DNA from: an uncultured Alphaproteobacteria bacterium | Lineage (GTDB): Bacteria; Pseudomonadota; Alphaproteobacteria; HIMB59; GCA-002718135 | Assembly (NCBI GenBank): GCA_902592345.1 | Contig: CACJEE010000004.1 | Location: 1 to 64,000 of the forward strand | DNA: 64,000 nucleotides | Direction: 5' to 3' | In this document: piece by piece, positions 1 through 8,951 of the stretch | Numbering within the stretch: the first letter of the stretch is position 1 | How the letters are laid out: each line of letters starts with the position of its first letter | Made by a program: the position numbers and the translations under genes | Notes under the pieces: model-generated | Database searches by the model: none | What the model was told of the DNA's origin: nothing | What the model saw: only the letters and a program-made list of their open reading frames with translations

Positions 1-1
1 G

Positions 2-784
2 GCTTTAAATAAAATAATGACAAATATTGTTGATATAAATAAAGATCAGTTGCCTAGCAAAATTTTAGAATTAGCTAATCAAATTAGACAGGATGATATT
101 AATAATTGCAAAAGCATTGGTGAGTACGGTTATGAATTAATTAACAAAGTTTATAAAAAAAATAAAAAAACTGTAAATATTTTAACTCATTGCAATGCTG
201 GGTGGTTAGCAACTGTAGATTGGGGCACAGCTCTTGCCCCTGTTTTTATAGCTCATAAAAAAAATATACCTGTTCATGTATGGGTTGATGAAACAAGACC
301 ACGAAATCAAGGTTTTAGTTTAACATCTTGGGAACTATTAAATGAAAACATTCCTAATTCACTTATAGTAGACAATGTTGGAGGACATTTAATGCAGAAT
401 AAAAAAATAGATATTTGTATAACAGGAACCGATCGGACAGCTAGTAATGGAGATGTTTGTAATAAGATAGGAACATATCTTAAGGCACTTGCAGCTTATG
501 ATAATAAAATCCCTTTTTACGTTTCAGCACCAATTTCTAGTATAGATTTTAATATCCAAAATGGTGTCCGTGATATACCTATTGAAGAGAGAGATAGTGA
601 AGAAGTATCTCATATTAATGGATTAGACGAAAATAATGAATTAAAAAAAATTAAAATAGTTCCTGAAGGCTCTACTTGTGCAAATTATGCATTCGATGTT
701 ACTCCTGCAAAATTTATAACTAAACTAATTACTGAAAAGGGGGTTATTGATGCTAATTATGAATCAATTAATAATTTGAAATAA
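2..784 (+). CDS. mtnA: S-methyl-5-thioribose-1-phosphate isomerase (MtnA-like), 5' end truncated by window edge
   Basis: Contains THCNAGWLATVDWGTALAP, VWVDETRPRNQG and ICITGTDRTASNGDVCNKIGTY, typical of MtnA/eIF2B-like isomerases. The frame stays open to base 2 upstream of the ATG at 17 (ALNKI-MTN), so the N-terminus lies outside the window. Confidence 0.9.
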   Translation, partial: ALNKIMTNIVDINKDQLPSKILELANQIRQDDINNCKSIGEYGYELINKVYKKNKKTVNILTHCNAGWLATVDWGTALAPVFIAHKKNIPVHVWVDETRPRNQGFSLTSWELLNENIPNSLIVDNVGGHLMQNKKIDICITGTDRTASNGDVCNKIGTYLKALAAYDNKIPFYVSAPISSIDFNIQNGVRDIPIEERDSEEVSHINGLDENNELKKIKIVPEGSTCANYAFDVTPAKFITKLITEKGVIDANYESINNLK

Positions 785-785
785 T

Positions 786-1220
786 ATGTTATTAAAAATC
801 TTAGAAAAATTCGGAAGAAAAAAAGTTGTTTTGGATAGAGGCCCATCTCACCCTGAATTTGCTAAAGCAAAGCCCTGGTTAGAGAGATATTATGTTTTAT
901 TTAGAAAAAGACCAAAATGGTTTCCTTTCAATATTCTAATCCATAGAATGTTAGATGATGATCATGGTGAAGGGGTTCATAATCATATGTGCCCATACAT
1001 TACAATTATATTAAAAGGAGGGTATTGGGAAACTACATCGAAGGGTAAATTTTGGAGACCTCCCGGATACATTGGATTTAGATCAGCCGACCATCTTCAT
1101 CGAGTTGATTTAAAACCAAACACCGAAACAATGACTTTATTTATACCAGGCCCTTTTGGCACAAGAAAAACTAAAAGAGCAAATTATAATACTAAATTTC
1201 ATAAAGGAGTTAATAAATGA
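786..1220 (+). CDS. small cupin-like protein of unknown function
   Basis: 144 aa ORF; HNHMCPYITIILKGGYWETT..GFRSADHLHRVDL looks like a cupin-type metal site. Immediately downstream of mtnA. Confidence 0.6.
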   Translation: MLLKILEKFGRKKVVLDRGPSHPEFAKAKPWLERYYVLFRKRPKWFPFNILIHRMLDDDHGEGVHNHMCPYITIILKGGYWETTSKGKFWRPPGYIGFRSADHLHRVDLKPNTETMTLFIPGPFGTRKTKRANYNTKFHKGVNK

Positions 1221-1510
1221 AAAAAGCTTATTGGGTTGGCATTGTTAATATTAAAAATCATGATGAATATAAAAAATACACAGATATAGCGGGACCTGCA
1301 TTAATAGCTGCTGGTGCTAAAATTTTAAGTAGAGGTGGTAAAATTATAAACTTAGAAGGAAAAGAAATGAATCGCTTAGTTGTTATTGAATTCCCATCTA
1401 TGGAAGATGCTGAATTATTTTATGGGTCTGATGAATATAGAAAAGGTTTGAAATATCTTAACAGTGATGTCTGTGATCGTTTTTTAAATATTGCAGAGGG
1501 TTTAAATTAA
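1217..1510 (+). CDS. DUF1330-family protein
   Basis: 97 aa; KAYWVGIVNIKNHDEYKKYTDIAGPALIAAGAKILSRGG resembles DUF1330; overlaps the preceding ORF by 4 nt. Confidence 0.75.
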   Translation: MKKAYWVGIVNIKNHDEYKKYTDIAGPALIAAGAKILSRGGKIINLEGKEMNRLVVIEFPSMEDAELFYGSDEYRKGLKYLNSDVCDRFLNIAEGLN

Positions 1511-2241
1511 GCAATACCATCAAATATTAATTTGCATCCACTTAGGAATAATAAAATATATATAATATTAAAAAATAACTTTTCTGGAATTTTCTTTTGA
1601 ATAAAGTATCCAATTAAAACACTAATAAATGCAAGTGGTAACAATAGTAAAGAGACCATTAAATTTGATGGTGCTAATAATCCAACATAATAATAGGGAA
1701 TTATTTTTACAAGATTAATAACTAAAAAAGCTAAAGTCATTGTACCAATAAATGAAATTTTATCTAATTTTAAGGGAAGTACATAAAAATTTATAGGTGG
1801 GTTACCGGCATGTATTAAAAAACTTGTATATCCTGCAATTGAAGACCAAAAATAACCTTTTAATTTAGTTGGTTTTAATAAAAAATTACTTTTTTGAATA
1901 AAAGATACAAGGACAAATAAAATTGAAATAATCCCAACCATAATTCTTATCTGATCTTCATTAGTGTATTTAAAAGTGAATGTTCCAAATAAAATACCAA
2001 TAATAGAAGCAGGAATAATTATTTTTAAAATTTTATTTATCCATTTTTTCCAATATAAATAGATAGCAGAAAAATCCATTATAATTAAAAGAGGAAGAAG
2101 AATTCCAGCAGCTTGCAATGGGCTCATAGCAAAAGACATCACTGGTACAGCTAACATCGCTATAGGTCCAGGCACTCCACCTTTAGAAAGGCCAAAAACA
2201 AATACACCGAAGGATGCAAAAATTAAAAAAATAGGATCCAT
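1507..2241 (-). CDS. TauE/SafE-type membrane permease
   Basis: Multi-TM; GVFVFGLSKGGVPGPIAMLAVPVMSFAMSPLQAAGILLPLLI is a TauE/SafE-like N-terminal repeat. Confidence 0.75.
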   Translation of the reverse strand: MDPIFLIFASFGVFVFGLSKGGVPGPIAMLAVPVMSFAMSPLQAAGILLPLLIIMDFSAIYLYWKKWINKILKIIIPASIIGILFGTFTFKYTNEDQIRIMVGIISILFVLVSFIQKSNFLLKPTKLKGYFWSSIAGYTSFLIHAGNPPINFYVLPLKLDKISFIGTMTLAFLVINLVKIIPYYYVGLLAPSNLMVSLLLLPLAFISVLIGYFIQKKIPEKLFFNIIYILLFLSGCKLIFDGIA

Positions 2242-2248
2242 TTAATAA

Positions 2249-3409
2249 TTATTTAAGAACTTTTAGTGCATTCAATATATCATTAATCTGATCTTGAGAG
2301 TCTTCTAATCCGCAGTAAACACGAATGAGATTTCCTTTTACTTCATTCTTAAATGATCTTTTACTAAGACGGGGGAAAGTAATTAAACTGTCAAATCCTC
2401 CCCAGCTATAACCTAGTTTAAATATTTTCAATTTATTATAAAATTTCTTAATAGATTTAAGAGAATGTTTTTTCTTTAAAGAGAATGCAAATAAGCCAGA
2501 GCTTCCTGTAAAATCTCTTTTCCAAATATTATGATTGGGAAAACTTGGAATAGCAGGGTAATATACTTTATCAATAAGGGAATGTTCCAATAATTTATTA
2601 GCCATGTTTAAAGTATTTGTTTCAATTTGTTTCATTCTTAAATTTAGTGTAGGTATCCCTCTCAATGCTAAATATACCTCTTCTGAACCTGGACACATTC
2701 CTAATGTTTTGGCTGTAATTCTTATTTCTTTTGAATGTTTTTTATCAGTACTTACAAATCCTATAAGAACATCAGAATGTCCATTTATATACTTTGTACC
2801 TGCATCAATAATAATATTTATCCCAAGTTTTATAGGATTGCAGAAAATAGGGGAAGCCCAAGTATTATCCATGACAGTTGGTATTTTTTTCTTTTTTGCA
2901 ATTTTTGTTATTTTAGGAATATCAAGTATCTCAAAAGTAGCAGTACCGGGAGATTCAAGATAAATTAATTTTGTTTTATTTGTAATTAATTTTTCAAATT
3001 TATTTATATCTTTTAAAGGGTGAAAATATTTAATTTTTACTCTGTAATTTTTAAGAATTTTTTCACAAAATGTCCTAGTTGGACTGTAAACAGTATCATT
3101 AATTAATACTTCATCATCTTTTTTTAAATATGTTAAAAAAGGAATGATAAGTGCAGCCAGTCCAGAGGGAGCTATAATAGTATCATGGCATTTGTATAAA
3201 CTTGAAATTGCTTTTTCTAATTGTTCAACTGAAGGATTTTTATTAATTCCATATAAAGTACTTCGGTCATCATCATTATTAATATCATTAATATAATCTT
3301 CAAAACTATTGAAGATCATTGTTGATCCTTTATAAATACCAGGATTAATAAAACCTTTTTGTTTTTTTACATCTCTTGAAACTTTTGTTAGTTTAGTATC
3401 TATTTTCAT
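2249..3409 (-). CDS. metC: cystathionine beta-lyase-like PLP enzyme (Cys/Met metabolism family)
   Basis: SGLAALIIPFLTYL, VMDNTWASPIFCNP, DAGTKYINGHSDVLIG (PLP lysine context), YSWGGFDSL. Confidence 0.8.
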   Translation of the reverse strand: MKIDTKLTKVSRDVKKQKGFINPGIYKGSTMIFNSFEDYINDINNDDDRSTLYGINKNPSVEQLEKAISSLYKCHDTIIAPSGLAALIIPFLTYLKKDDEVLINDTVYSPTRTFCEKILKNYRVKIKYFHPLKDINKFEKLITNKTKLIYLESPGTATFEILDIPKITKIAKKKKIPTVMDNTWASPIFCNPIKLGINIIIDAGTKYINGHSDVLIGFVSTDKKHSKEIRITAKTLGMCPGSEEVYLALRGIPTLNLRMKQIETNTLNMANKLLEHSLIDKVYYPAIPSFPNHNIWKRDFTGSSGLFAFSLKKKHSLKSIKKFYNKLKIFKLGYSWGGFDSLITFPRLSKRSFKNEVKGNLIRVYCGLEDSQDQINDILNALKVLK

Positions 3410-3567
3410 AAAACACTATATCTAGTATATATTTTGCAATTATGATACAATTTATGTTTATATCATTCTCTTAAAATTAGCTGTTTCTTAGATCAATTTA
3501 TTTTGTTATTGGGGGGTAATCTTTGAAAAAAGATGTTTAAATAATTATTTAAAACAAAGGAAATAAT

Positions 3568-4572
3568 ATGAAAAAACTATTATCAATCTTTGCAGTTACT
3601 GTTTTTGCTTTTTCAGCAAATGCGGGAACTCTTGATGATGTTAAAAATAGAGGTTTTCTAAAATGTGGTGTAACAACTGGTTTAGCTGGTTTTGCTGCTC
3701 CTGACGATAGTGGAGAGTGGGCTGGTCTTGACGCAGATATGTGTCGTGCAGTTGCTGTAGCAGTTTTTGGAGACCGTTCAAAAGTAGAATTTATCACTAC
3801 TACTGGTAAATCTCGTTTCCCTACATTAGCTTCTGGTGAGGTTGATATGTTAGCGAGAAATACAACTTGGACAATTAGCCGTGATGTTAATCTTGGCTTT
3901 GAGTTCGTAGGTGTTAACTTCTATGATGGACAAGGATTTATGATTCCTTCTTCACTAGGTGTATCAAGTGCAACTGAGTTAGATGGTGCTACTGTTTGTA
4001 TTCAAACTGGTACTACTACTGAGTTAAACCTTGCTGACTTCTTTAGATTAAATGGAATTAGCTACGAAGCTCTTCCAATTGAAACTAATGATGAAGGTAA
4101 AGAAAACTTATTCGCAGGAAGATGTGACGTATATACTACTGATGCATCAGGACTATCTTCAACTAGAGCTGCAGCAGCAGATCCTGGTAAATGGTTAGTT
4201 CTACCTGAAATCATTTCAAAAGAACCTCTAGGACCACTAGTAAGACACGGTGATCACCAATGGGGTGACGTAGTACGTTGGTCTTTAAATGCAATGATTA
4301 TTGCTGAAGAGCTAGGCGTTTCTTCTGAAAACGTTGATGCTCAAAAAAGCTCAAACGTTCCTGAAGTACTTAGACTTCTAGGTGTTGAAGGTTCATACGG
4401 TGAAATGCTTGAATTAGCTCCTGATTGGGCTTACCAAATTATTAAACAAATTGGTAACTATTCAGAGTCTTACGAAGCTAACGTAGGTCCAGATACACCT
4501 CTTGAAATTGCAAGAGGACTTAACGCTCTTTGGACTCAAGGTGGTATTTTATACGCACCTCCGTTCAGATAA
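3568..4572 (+). CDS. aapJ: general L-amino acid ABC transporter, periplasmic substrate-binding protein
   Basis: Signal peptide MKKLLSIFAVTVFAFSANAG; GTLDDVKNRGFLKCGV, DADMCRAVAVAVFGD; followed by two permeases and an ATPase. Confidence 0.9.
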   Translation: MKKLLSIFAVTVFAFSANAGTLDDVKNRGFLKCGVTTGLAGFAAPDDSGEWAGLDADMCRAVAVAVFGDRSKVEFITTTGKSRFPTLASGEVDMLARNTTWTISRDVNLGFEFVGVNFYDGQGFMIPSSLGVSSATELDGATVCIQTGTTTELNLADFFRLNGISYEALPIETNDEGKENLFAGRCDVYTTDASGLSSTRAAAADPGKWLVLPEIISKEPLGPLVRHGDHQWGDVVRWSLNAMIIAEELGVSSENVDAQKSSNVPEVLRLLGVEGSYGEMLELAPDWAYQIIKQIGNYSESYEANVGPDTPLEIARGLNALWTQGGILYAPPFR

Positions 4573-4587
4573 ATCGTTAATTTTTTC

Positions 4588-4620
4588 AATTAGGGGGTTT
4601 TAAAACCCCCTAATTTTTTT
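4588..4620 (+). terminator. Intrinsic terminator/attenuator-like hairpin between aapJ and aapQ
   Basis: Perfect inverted repeat AATTAGGGGGTTTTAAAACCCCCTAATT followed by a T run, in the 60-nt gap after the aapJ stop codon. Confidence 0.85.
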
Positions 4621-4632
4621 TATAGGAGTCTA

Positions 4633-5796
4633 ATGAGATCTAACTTAAATTTTTTTTCTGATGAAAAGTTTAGATCCATATTTTTTCAAACTTTAGTAAT
4701 AGGACTTTTTGCACTTGGTATATATTTTATTGTCCAAACAACTGGTTATAATTTAGAAAAAAGAAATATTGCAACTGGTTGGCGATTTCTTTCAGATCCA
4801 GCAGGATTTGATATTAGTTTCTCTCCATTTATTAATTTTAAATCAACTGACACTCACTTAGATGTATATTTTGTTGGTGTATTAAATACTTTATTAGTTT
4901 CTTTTTGTGGTTGTATTGCGGCAACTATTCTTGGTTTTCTAGTTGGAATTATTCGACTTTCGTCAAATTGGTTACTTGTAAGAGTAGCTTACATTTATGT
5001 TGAATTTACTCGAAACGTTCCATTACTTTTACAAATTATTCTTTGGTATAGTATATTAATTCAATTACCACGTGTAAAACAATCTCTAGAATTTTTAGAT
5101 ATTTTTTTTATTTCTAATAGAGGTATTTATTCTCCAAGACCTGTATTTGAAACTGGATTTTCTTATGTTTTTATAGCTATTATTTTAGCTTTTATTTCAA
5201 GTTTTATAATAAGGAGATGGGCTAAAAAAAGACAGGATGAAACTGGTAAACAATTTCCTGTATTATCATCATCATTTGGCTTAATTATAATTTTACCACT
5301 TTTATTATTTTTTATAATAGGATCACCAATGTCATTTGACTACCCAGCTTTAAAAGGATTTAATTTTAAAGGAGGGATGGTAATAAGACCTGAATTCATT
5401 GCAATGTTTTTAGCTCTTACTATTTATACTGCAGCATTTATTTCAGAAACTGTAAGATCTGGTATTTTATCAGTAACTAAAGGTCAAAGAGAAGCTTCAG
5501 CTTCATTAGGTTTAAAAAAAAGTTGGATTATGAGACTTATAATCATTCCGCAAGCTTTAAGAGTTATAGTACCACCATTAACAAGTCAGTATTTAAATTT
5601 AACAAAGAATTCTTCATTAGGTATTGCCGTAGGTTATGCTGATCTTGTCCACGGTTTTGGAGGAATTAGTTTAAACCAAACTGGTCAAGCAATTGAATGC
5701 ATGGTTATAGTAATGGCAACGTATTTAACTATTAGTTTAACAATATCTGTTTTTATGAATATTTATAACAGAAGTATACAATTTAAAGAGAAGTAA
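4633..5796 (+). CDS. aapQ: general L-amino acid ABC transporter permease
   Basis: FTRNVPLLLQIILWYS, SETVRSGILSVTKGQREASASLGL..(EAA loop). Confidence 0.88.
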   Translation: MRSNLNFFSDEKFRSIFFQTLVIGLFALGIYFIVQTTGYNLEKRNIATGWRFLSDPAGFDISFSPFINFKSTDTHLDVYFVGVLNTLLVSFCGCIAATILGFLVGIIRLSSNWLLVRVAYIYVEFTRNVPLLLQIILWYSILIQLPRVKQSLEFLDIFFISNRGIYSPRPVFETGFSYVFIAIILAFISSFIIRRWAKKRQDETGKQFPVLSSSFGLIIILPLLLFFIIGSPMSFDYPALKGFNFKGGMVIRPEFIAMFLALTIYTAAFISETVRSGILSVTKGQREASASLGLKKSWIMRLIIIPQALRVIVPPLTSQYLNLTKNSSLGIAVGYADLVHGFGGISLNQTGQAIECMVIVMATYLTISLTISVFMNIYNRSIQFKEK

Positions 5797-5797
5797 A

Positions 5798-6931
5798 ATG
5801 AATGATATAACTGAATCAAGAAAACCTCCTGTTGCTACAACTGGTATTTTGGGTTGGTTAAGAATGAACCTTTTCTCAACCTGGGTAAATTCACTAATTT
5901 CTTTATTTGTTCTGTATATTTTATTTCAATTTATCCCTTGGATATTAAATTGGACAATATTTGCAGCTGACTTCAAATATAATTTTAATGGTGAAGAGAT
6001 CGTCAATAGAGAGATGTGTTCACGAGTTCTCGATCCTGAAAATGGGGGAGCTTGCTGGGCAATTATTTATGTTAGATTTTATCAGTTTATGTATGGTTTT
6101 TATCCAAGAGAGGAAGTGTGGAGAGTAAATCTTAGTTATTTAATGTTAGCAGTTGCTGTTGTCCCTCTGTTATTTGATAACTTTCCATTCAGAAAACATT
6201 TTTTAAAATTTACTTATATATTTCCAGTAATTGCTTTTTTTCTTTTAAATGGAGGTCTTGGACTTGAATCAGTTTCTACAAATAAATGGGGAGGTTTACT
6301 TGTTACTTTAGTTCTAGGTTGCACAGGTATTGCACTAGCTTTTCCTCTAGGTATTATTTTAGCATTAGGTAGACGTTCCAATCTTCCAGTTATTAGCATG
6401 ATGTGTACTTTATTTATTGAATTTATTAGGGGAGTACCACTAATTACACTTTTATTCTTTGGAATGGTTATGTTGCCATTATTTTTGCCTGAAGGTATTG
6501 ATATGGATGGATTAGCTCGTGTTTTGGTTGCAGTAACTTTATTTCAGTCTGCATATATGGCTGAGGTTATTAGAGGTGGTTTGCAAGCAATTCCCCAAGG
6601 TCAATATGAGGCAGCGAGATCTATAGGGTTATCTTACTGGCAGATGAATTTAAAAGTTGTTTTACCTCAAGCAATTAGAATTTCAATCCCCTCTATTGTA
6701 AACACTTCAATAGGTTTATTCAAGGATACTACTTTGGTTATTATTGTAGGTTTATTAGATTTGCTTGGGATCGGAAGAGGGGCTTTAGCTGATACTACCT
6801 GGTTAGGTTTGGCCTATGAGGTTTATTTTTTTGTATCTTTAGTGTTCTTTATTTTCACTTTTGCAATGTCTAGATACAGTTTATATTTGGAAAAAAAGCT
6901 TAAAACAGGTATTAACATGGGAGCAGATTAA
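5798..6931 (+). CDS. aapM: general L-amino acid ABC transporter permease
   Basis: [50 protein letters not shown]. Confidence 0.88.
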   Translation: MNDITESRKPPVATTGILGWLRMNLFSTWVNSLISLFVLYILFQFIPWILNWTIFAADFKYNFNGEEIVNREMCSRVLDPENGGACWAIIYVRFYQFMYGFYPREEVWRVNLSYLMLAVAVVPLLFDNFPFRKHFLKFTYIFPVIAFFLLNGGLGLESVSTNKWGGLLVTLVLGCTGIALAFPLGIILALGRRSNLPVISMMCTLFIEFIRGVPLITLLFFGMVMLPLFLPEGIDMDGLARVLVAVTLFQSAYMAEVIRGGLQAIPQGQYEAARSIGLSYWQMNLKVVLPQAIRISIPSIVNTSIGLFKDTTLVIIVGLLDLLGIGRGALADTTWLGLAYEVYFFVSLVFFIFTFAMSRYSLYLEKKLKTGINMGAD

Positions 6932-6932
6932 T

Positions 6933-7676
6933 ATGTCAGAAGATTCAATAATTTCATTACAAAATGTAAATAAGTGGTTTGGAGATTTTCATGTACTTAA
7001 AGATGTGGATCTTGAAGTAAAAAAGAAAGAAAGAATTGTTGTTTGCGGACCTTCGGGTTCAGGTAAATCAACGATGATAAGATGCATTAATAGATTAGAA
7101 GAACACCAAGAAGGCACAATAATTGTTGATGGTATTGAACTTACAGGCAATTTAAAAAATATTGATAGTGTAAGAAAAGAAGTTGGAATGGTTTTTCAAC
7201 AATTTAATCTTTTTCCACATTTATCTGTTAAAGAAAATATTACTCTTGCTCCAATCTGGGTAAAAAAAATGCCTAAAGCTGAAGCCGAAGAATTGGCAAT
7301 GCAACAACTTGAAATTGTAAAGATACCTGAACAAGCTGATAAATACCCAGGGCAACTATCTGGAGGTCAACAACAAAGAGTTGCCATAGCTAGATCTCTA
7401 GCAATGAAACCTAATATTATGCTTTTTGATGAACCTACATCCGCTCTTGATCCTGAAATGATTAAAGAAGTTTTAGATGTTATGATTGACTTAGCTGAAG
7501 GTGGAATGACTATGATAGTCGTAACTCATGAAATGGGTTTTGCTAAGACTGTAGCAGACAGAATGGTCTTTATGGACGAGGGGAGAATTGTTGAGCAAGC
7601 AGTACCAGATAAATTTTTTAATAATCCTGAAAGTGATAGAACTAAATTATTTTTAAGTCAAATTCTTAATCATTAA
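6933..7676 (+). CDS. aapP: general L-amino acid ABC transporter ATP-binding protein (start re-assigned from 6861)
   Basis: Walker [26 protein letters not shown], Walker [16 protein letters not shown]. The ATG at 6933 ([17 protein letters not shown]) is 1 nt after the aapM stop and fits better than the listed upstream start inside aapM. Confidence 0.9.
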   Translation: MSEDSIISLQNVNKWFGDFHVLKDVDLEVKKKERIVVCGPSGSGKSTMIRCINRLEEHQEGTIIVDGIELTGNLKNIDSVRKEVGMVFQQFNLFPHLSVKENITLAPIWVKKMPKAEAEELAMQQLEIVKIPEQADKYPGQLSGGQQQRVAIARSLAMKPNIMLFDEPTSALDPEMIKEVLDVMIDLAEGGMTMIVVTHEMGFAKTVADRMVFMDEGRIVEQAVPDKFFNNPESDRTKLFLSQILNH

Positions 7677-8367
7677 TTAATATATTCACCCTGCGATTCA
7701 TTTTACCTTTATTTTCAATTTTACCTATTTTAATTTCACCTATCTCTCTCGTACTTTTTACGTGAGTACCTCCACATGGTTGGAAGTCAATATTTCCTAT
7801 TTTGACAAATCTTAATTTGCCTTCAATTTTAGGTGGTTTAACAGACATTGTTCTCACAAGTTCTGGTTTACTCTCTAATATATTACTATCTATATACTCG
7901 TATATAATTTCATGATCTTGCTTCATTAATTCATTAATTTTTTTTTGAAGCTCATCTTTATTTATTTTCTTTTCTGGGTCATTAAAATCTAACCTACTTT
8001 TTTCATAGCCGATTTGACCACCAGTTACTCCAAGTGGTATTGATGCGCACATTAAATGTAATGCGCTATGCATTCGCATATATTTGTATCTCTTATCCCA
8101 ATTTATTCTTGCTGTTATTTTTTGATTTATGCTTAATACATTAATATTTTCTAATATATTTTTTATATCACCTCCTGTTTTTATTGTCTCAATCACATCT
8201 ATTTTTTGACCATCAGCTAATATTTCTCCTATATCTCCTGGCTGGCCACCACTTTTTCCATAAAATATTGTATCCTTCAATTCTATCGTATTATTTTCTG
8301 TATTTATTTCTATTATTTCTGTCTCTATTTCTTTTGTGTATGCATTTTCTTCAAATATTTTTGCCAT
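7666..8367 (-). CDS. alaX: alanyl-tRNA editing protein AlaX-like
   Basis: [40 protein letters not shown] (AlaRS editing-domain zinc motifs) without an aminoacylation domain. Confidence 0.85.
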   Translation of the reverse strand: MAKIFEENAYTKEIETEIIEINTENNTIELKDTIFYGKSGGQPGDIGEILADGQKIDVIETIKTGGDIKNILENINVLSINQKITARINWDKRYKYMRMHSALHLMCASIPLGVTGGQIGYEKSRLDFNDPEKKINKDELQKKINELMKQDHEIIYEYIDSNILESKPELVRTMSVKPPKIEGKLRFVKIGNIDFQPCGGTHVKSTREIGEIKIGKIENKGKMNRRVNILIND

Positions 8368-8428
8368 AATTTTTTTTAGCAGATTTTCATATTATTATGT
8401 TGACTTTTTTATCAATCTAAATAAATTA

Positions 8429-8443
8429 GAACAAAACAAGAAC
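8429..8443 (+). promoter_or_regulatory. Candidate LexA/SOS box upstream of umuDC
   Basis: GAAC-AAAACAA-GAAC, an exact match to the reverse complement of the alphaproteobacterial LexA direct repeat GTTC-N7-GTTC. A TTGACT (-35-like) lies at 8400-8405. Confidence 0.75.
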
Positions 8444-8507
8444 AATAATATATTTATATTAAATATAAGTATTGTTTATCAATTATTTAAATAAATTTTT
8501 TAAAAAT

Positions 8508-8951
8508 ATGAATGAGAAAAATATATTATCTATTATCAATATAGAAAGCAGCAAAAAGGTTACTACGCCTTTATTTTTAGACTCTGTATCGGCAGGCTTT
8601 CCTTCTCCAGCAACTGATTATTTGGAAAATAAACTTGATTTAAATGAACACCTTGTAAAACATCCTGCGGCTACTTTTATTGTTAAAGCAAGCGGCCCTT
8701 CAATGGTAGAGGCGGGGATTTCATCAGGAGACTTACTGATTGTTGATAGGAGTGTTACACCAAAAAATGATAATATTGTTATAGCCTCTGTACTTGGTGA
8801 TCTAACAGTAAAAAAACTACGCAAGAAAGGGTCTGTGTTATTTTTAGTTTCAGCTAATAACGAATATCCTAGTATTGAAGTGAAAGAAGAGATGGAGTGT
8901 TTTATATGGGGGGTTGTGACTTATGTCATACACAAAGCAATTACAAAATAA
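8508..8951 (+). CDS. umuD: UmuD-like S24-family autoprotease (Pol V subunit); ORF-track start 8472 is a TTG
   Basis: AGFPSPATDYLENKLDLNEHLVKHPAATFIVKASGPSMVEAGISSGDLLIVDRS, close to canonical UmuD including the SM catalytic serine context; an ATG exists at 8508. Confidence 0.92.
   Translation: MNEKNILSIINIESSKKVTTPLFLDSVSAGFPSPATDYLENKLDLNEHLVKHPAATFIVKASGPSMVEAGISSGDLLIVDRSVTPKNDNIVIASVLGDLTVKKLRKKGSVLFLVSANNEYPSIEVKEEMECFIWGVVTYVIHKAITK

Noticed and set aside
2604-2963. Plus-strand ORF antisense to the metC-like gene
   Set aside because: Lies wholly inside a well-supported minus-strand CDS; hydrophobic composition is what antisense translation of AT-rich coding sequence commonly gives. 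Same reasoning for 2735-2968, 3549-3797, 6214-6399, 8184-8369, 8618-8824, 9330-9569, 12525-12758, 13435-13665, 13983-14207, 36896-37090, 38383-38616, 43270-43572, 44949-45161, 47143-47343, 47730-47954, 48380-48694, 49137-49319, 59569-59802, 60010-60261 and 62510-62836.
3536-3553. Perfect 18-bp palindrome TTTAAATAATTATTTAAA upstream of aapJ
   Set aside because: All A/T in a very AT-rich intergenic region, so chance occurrence is likely; no second copy noticed and no known operator match. Could be revisited with orthologous promoters.
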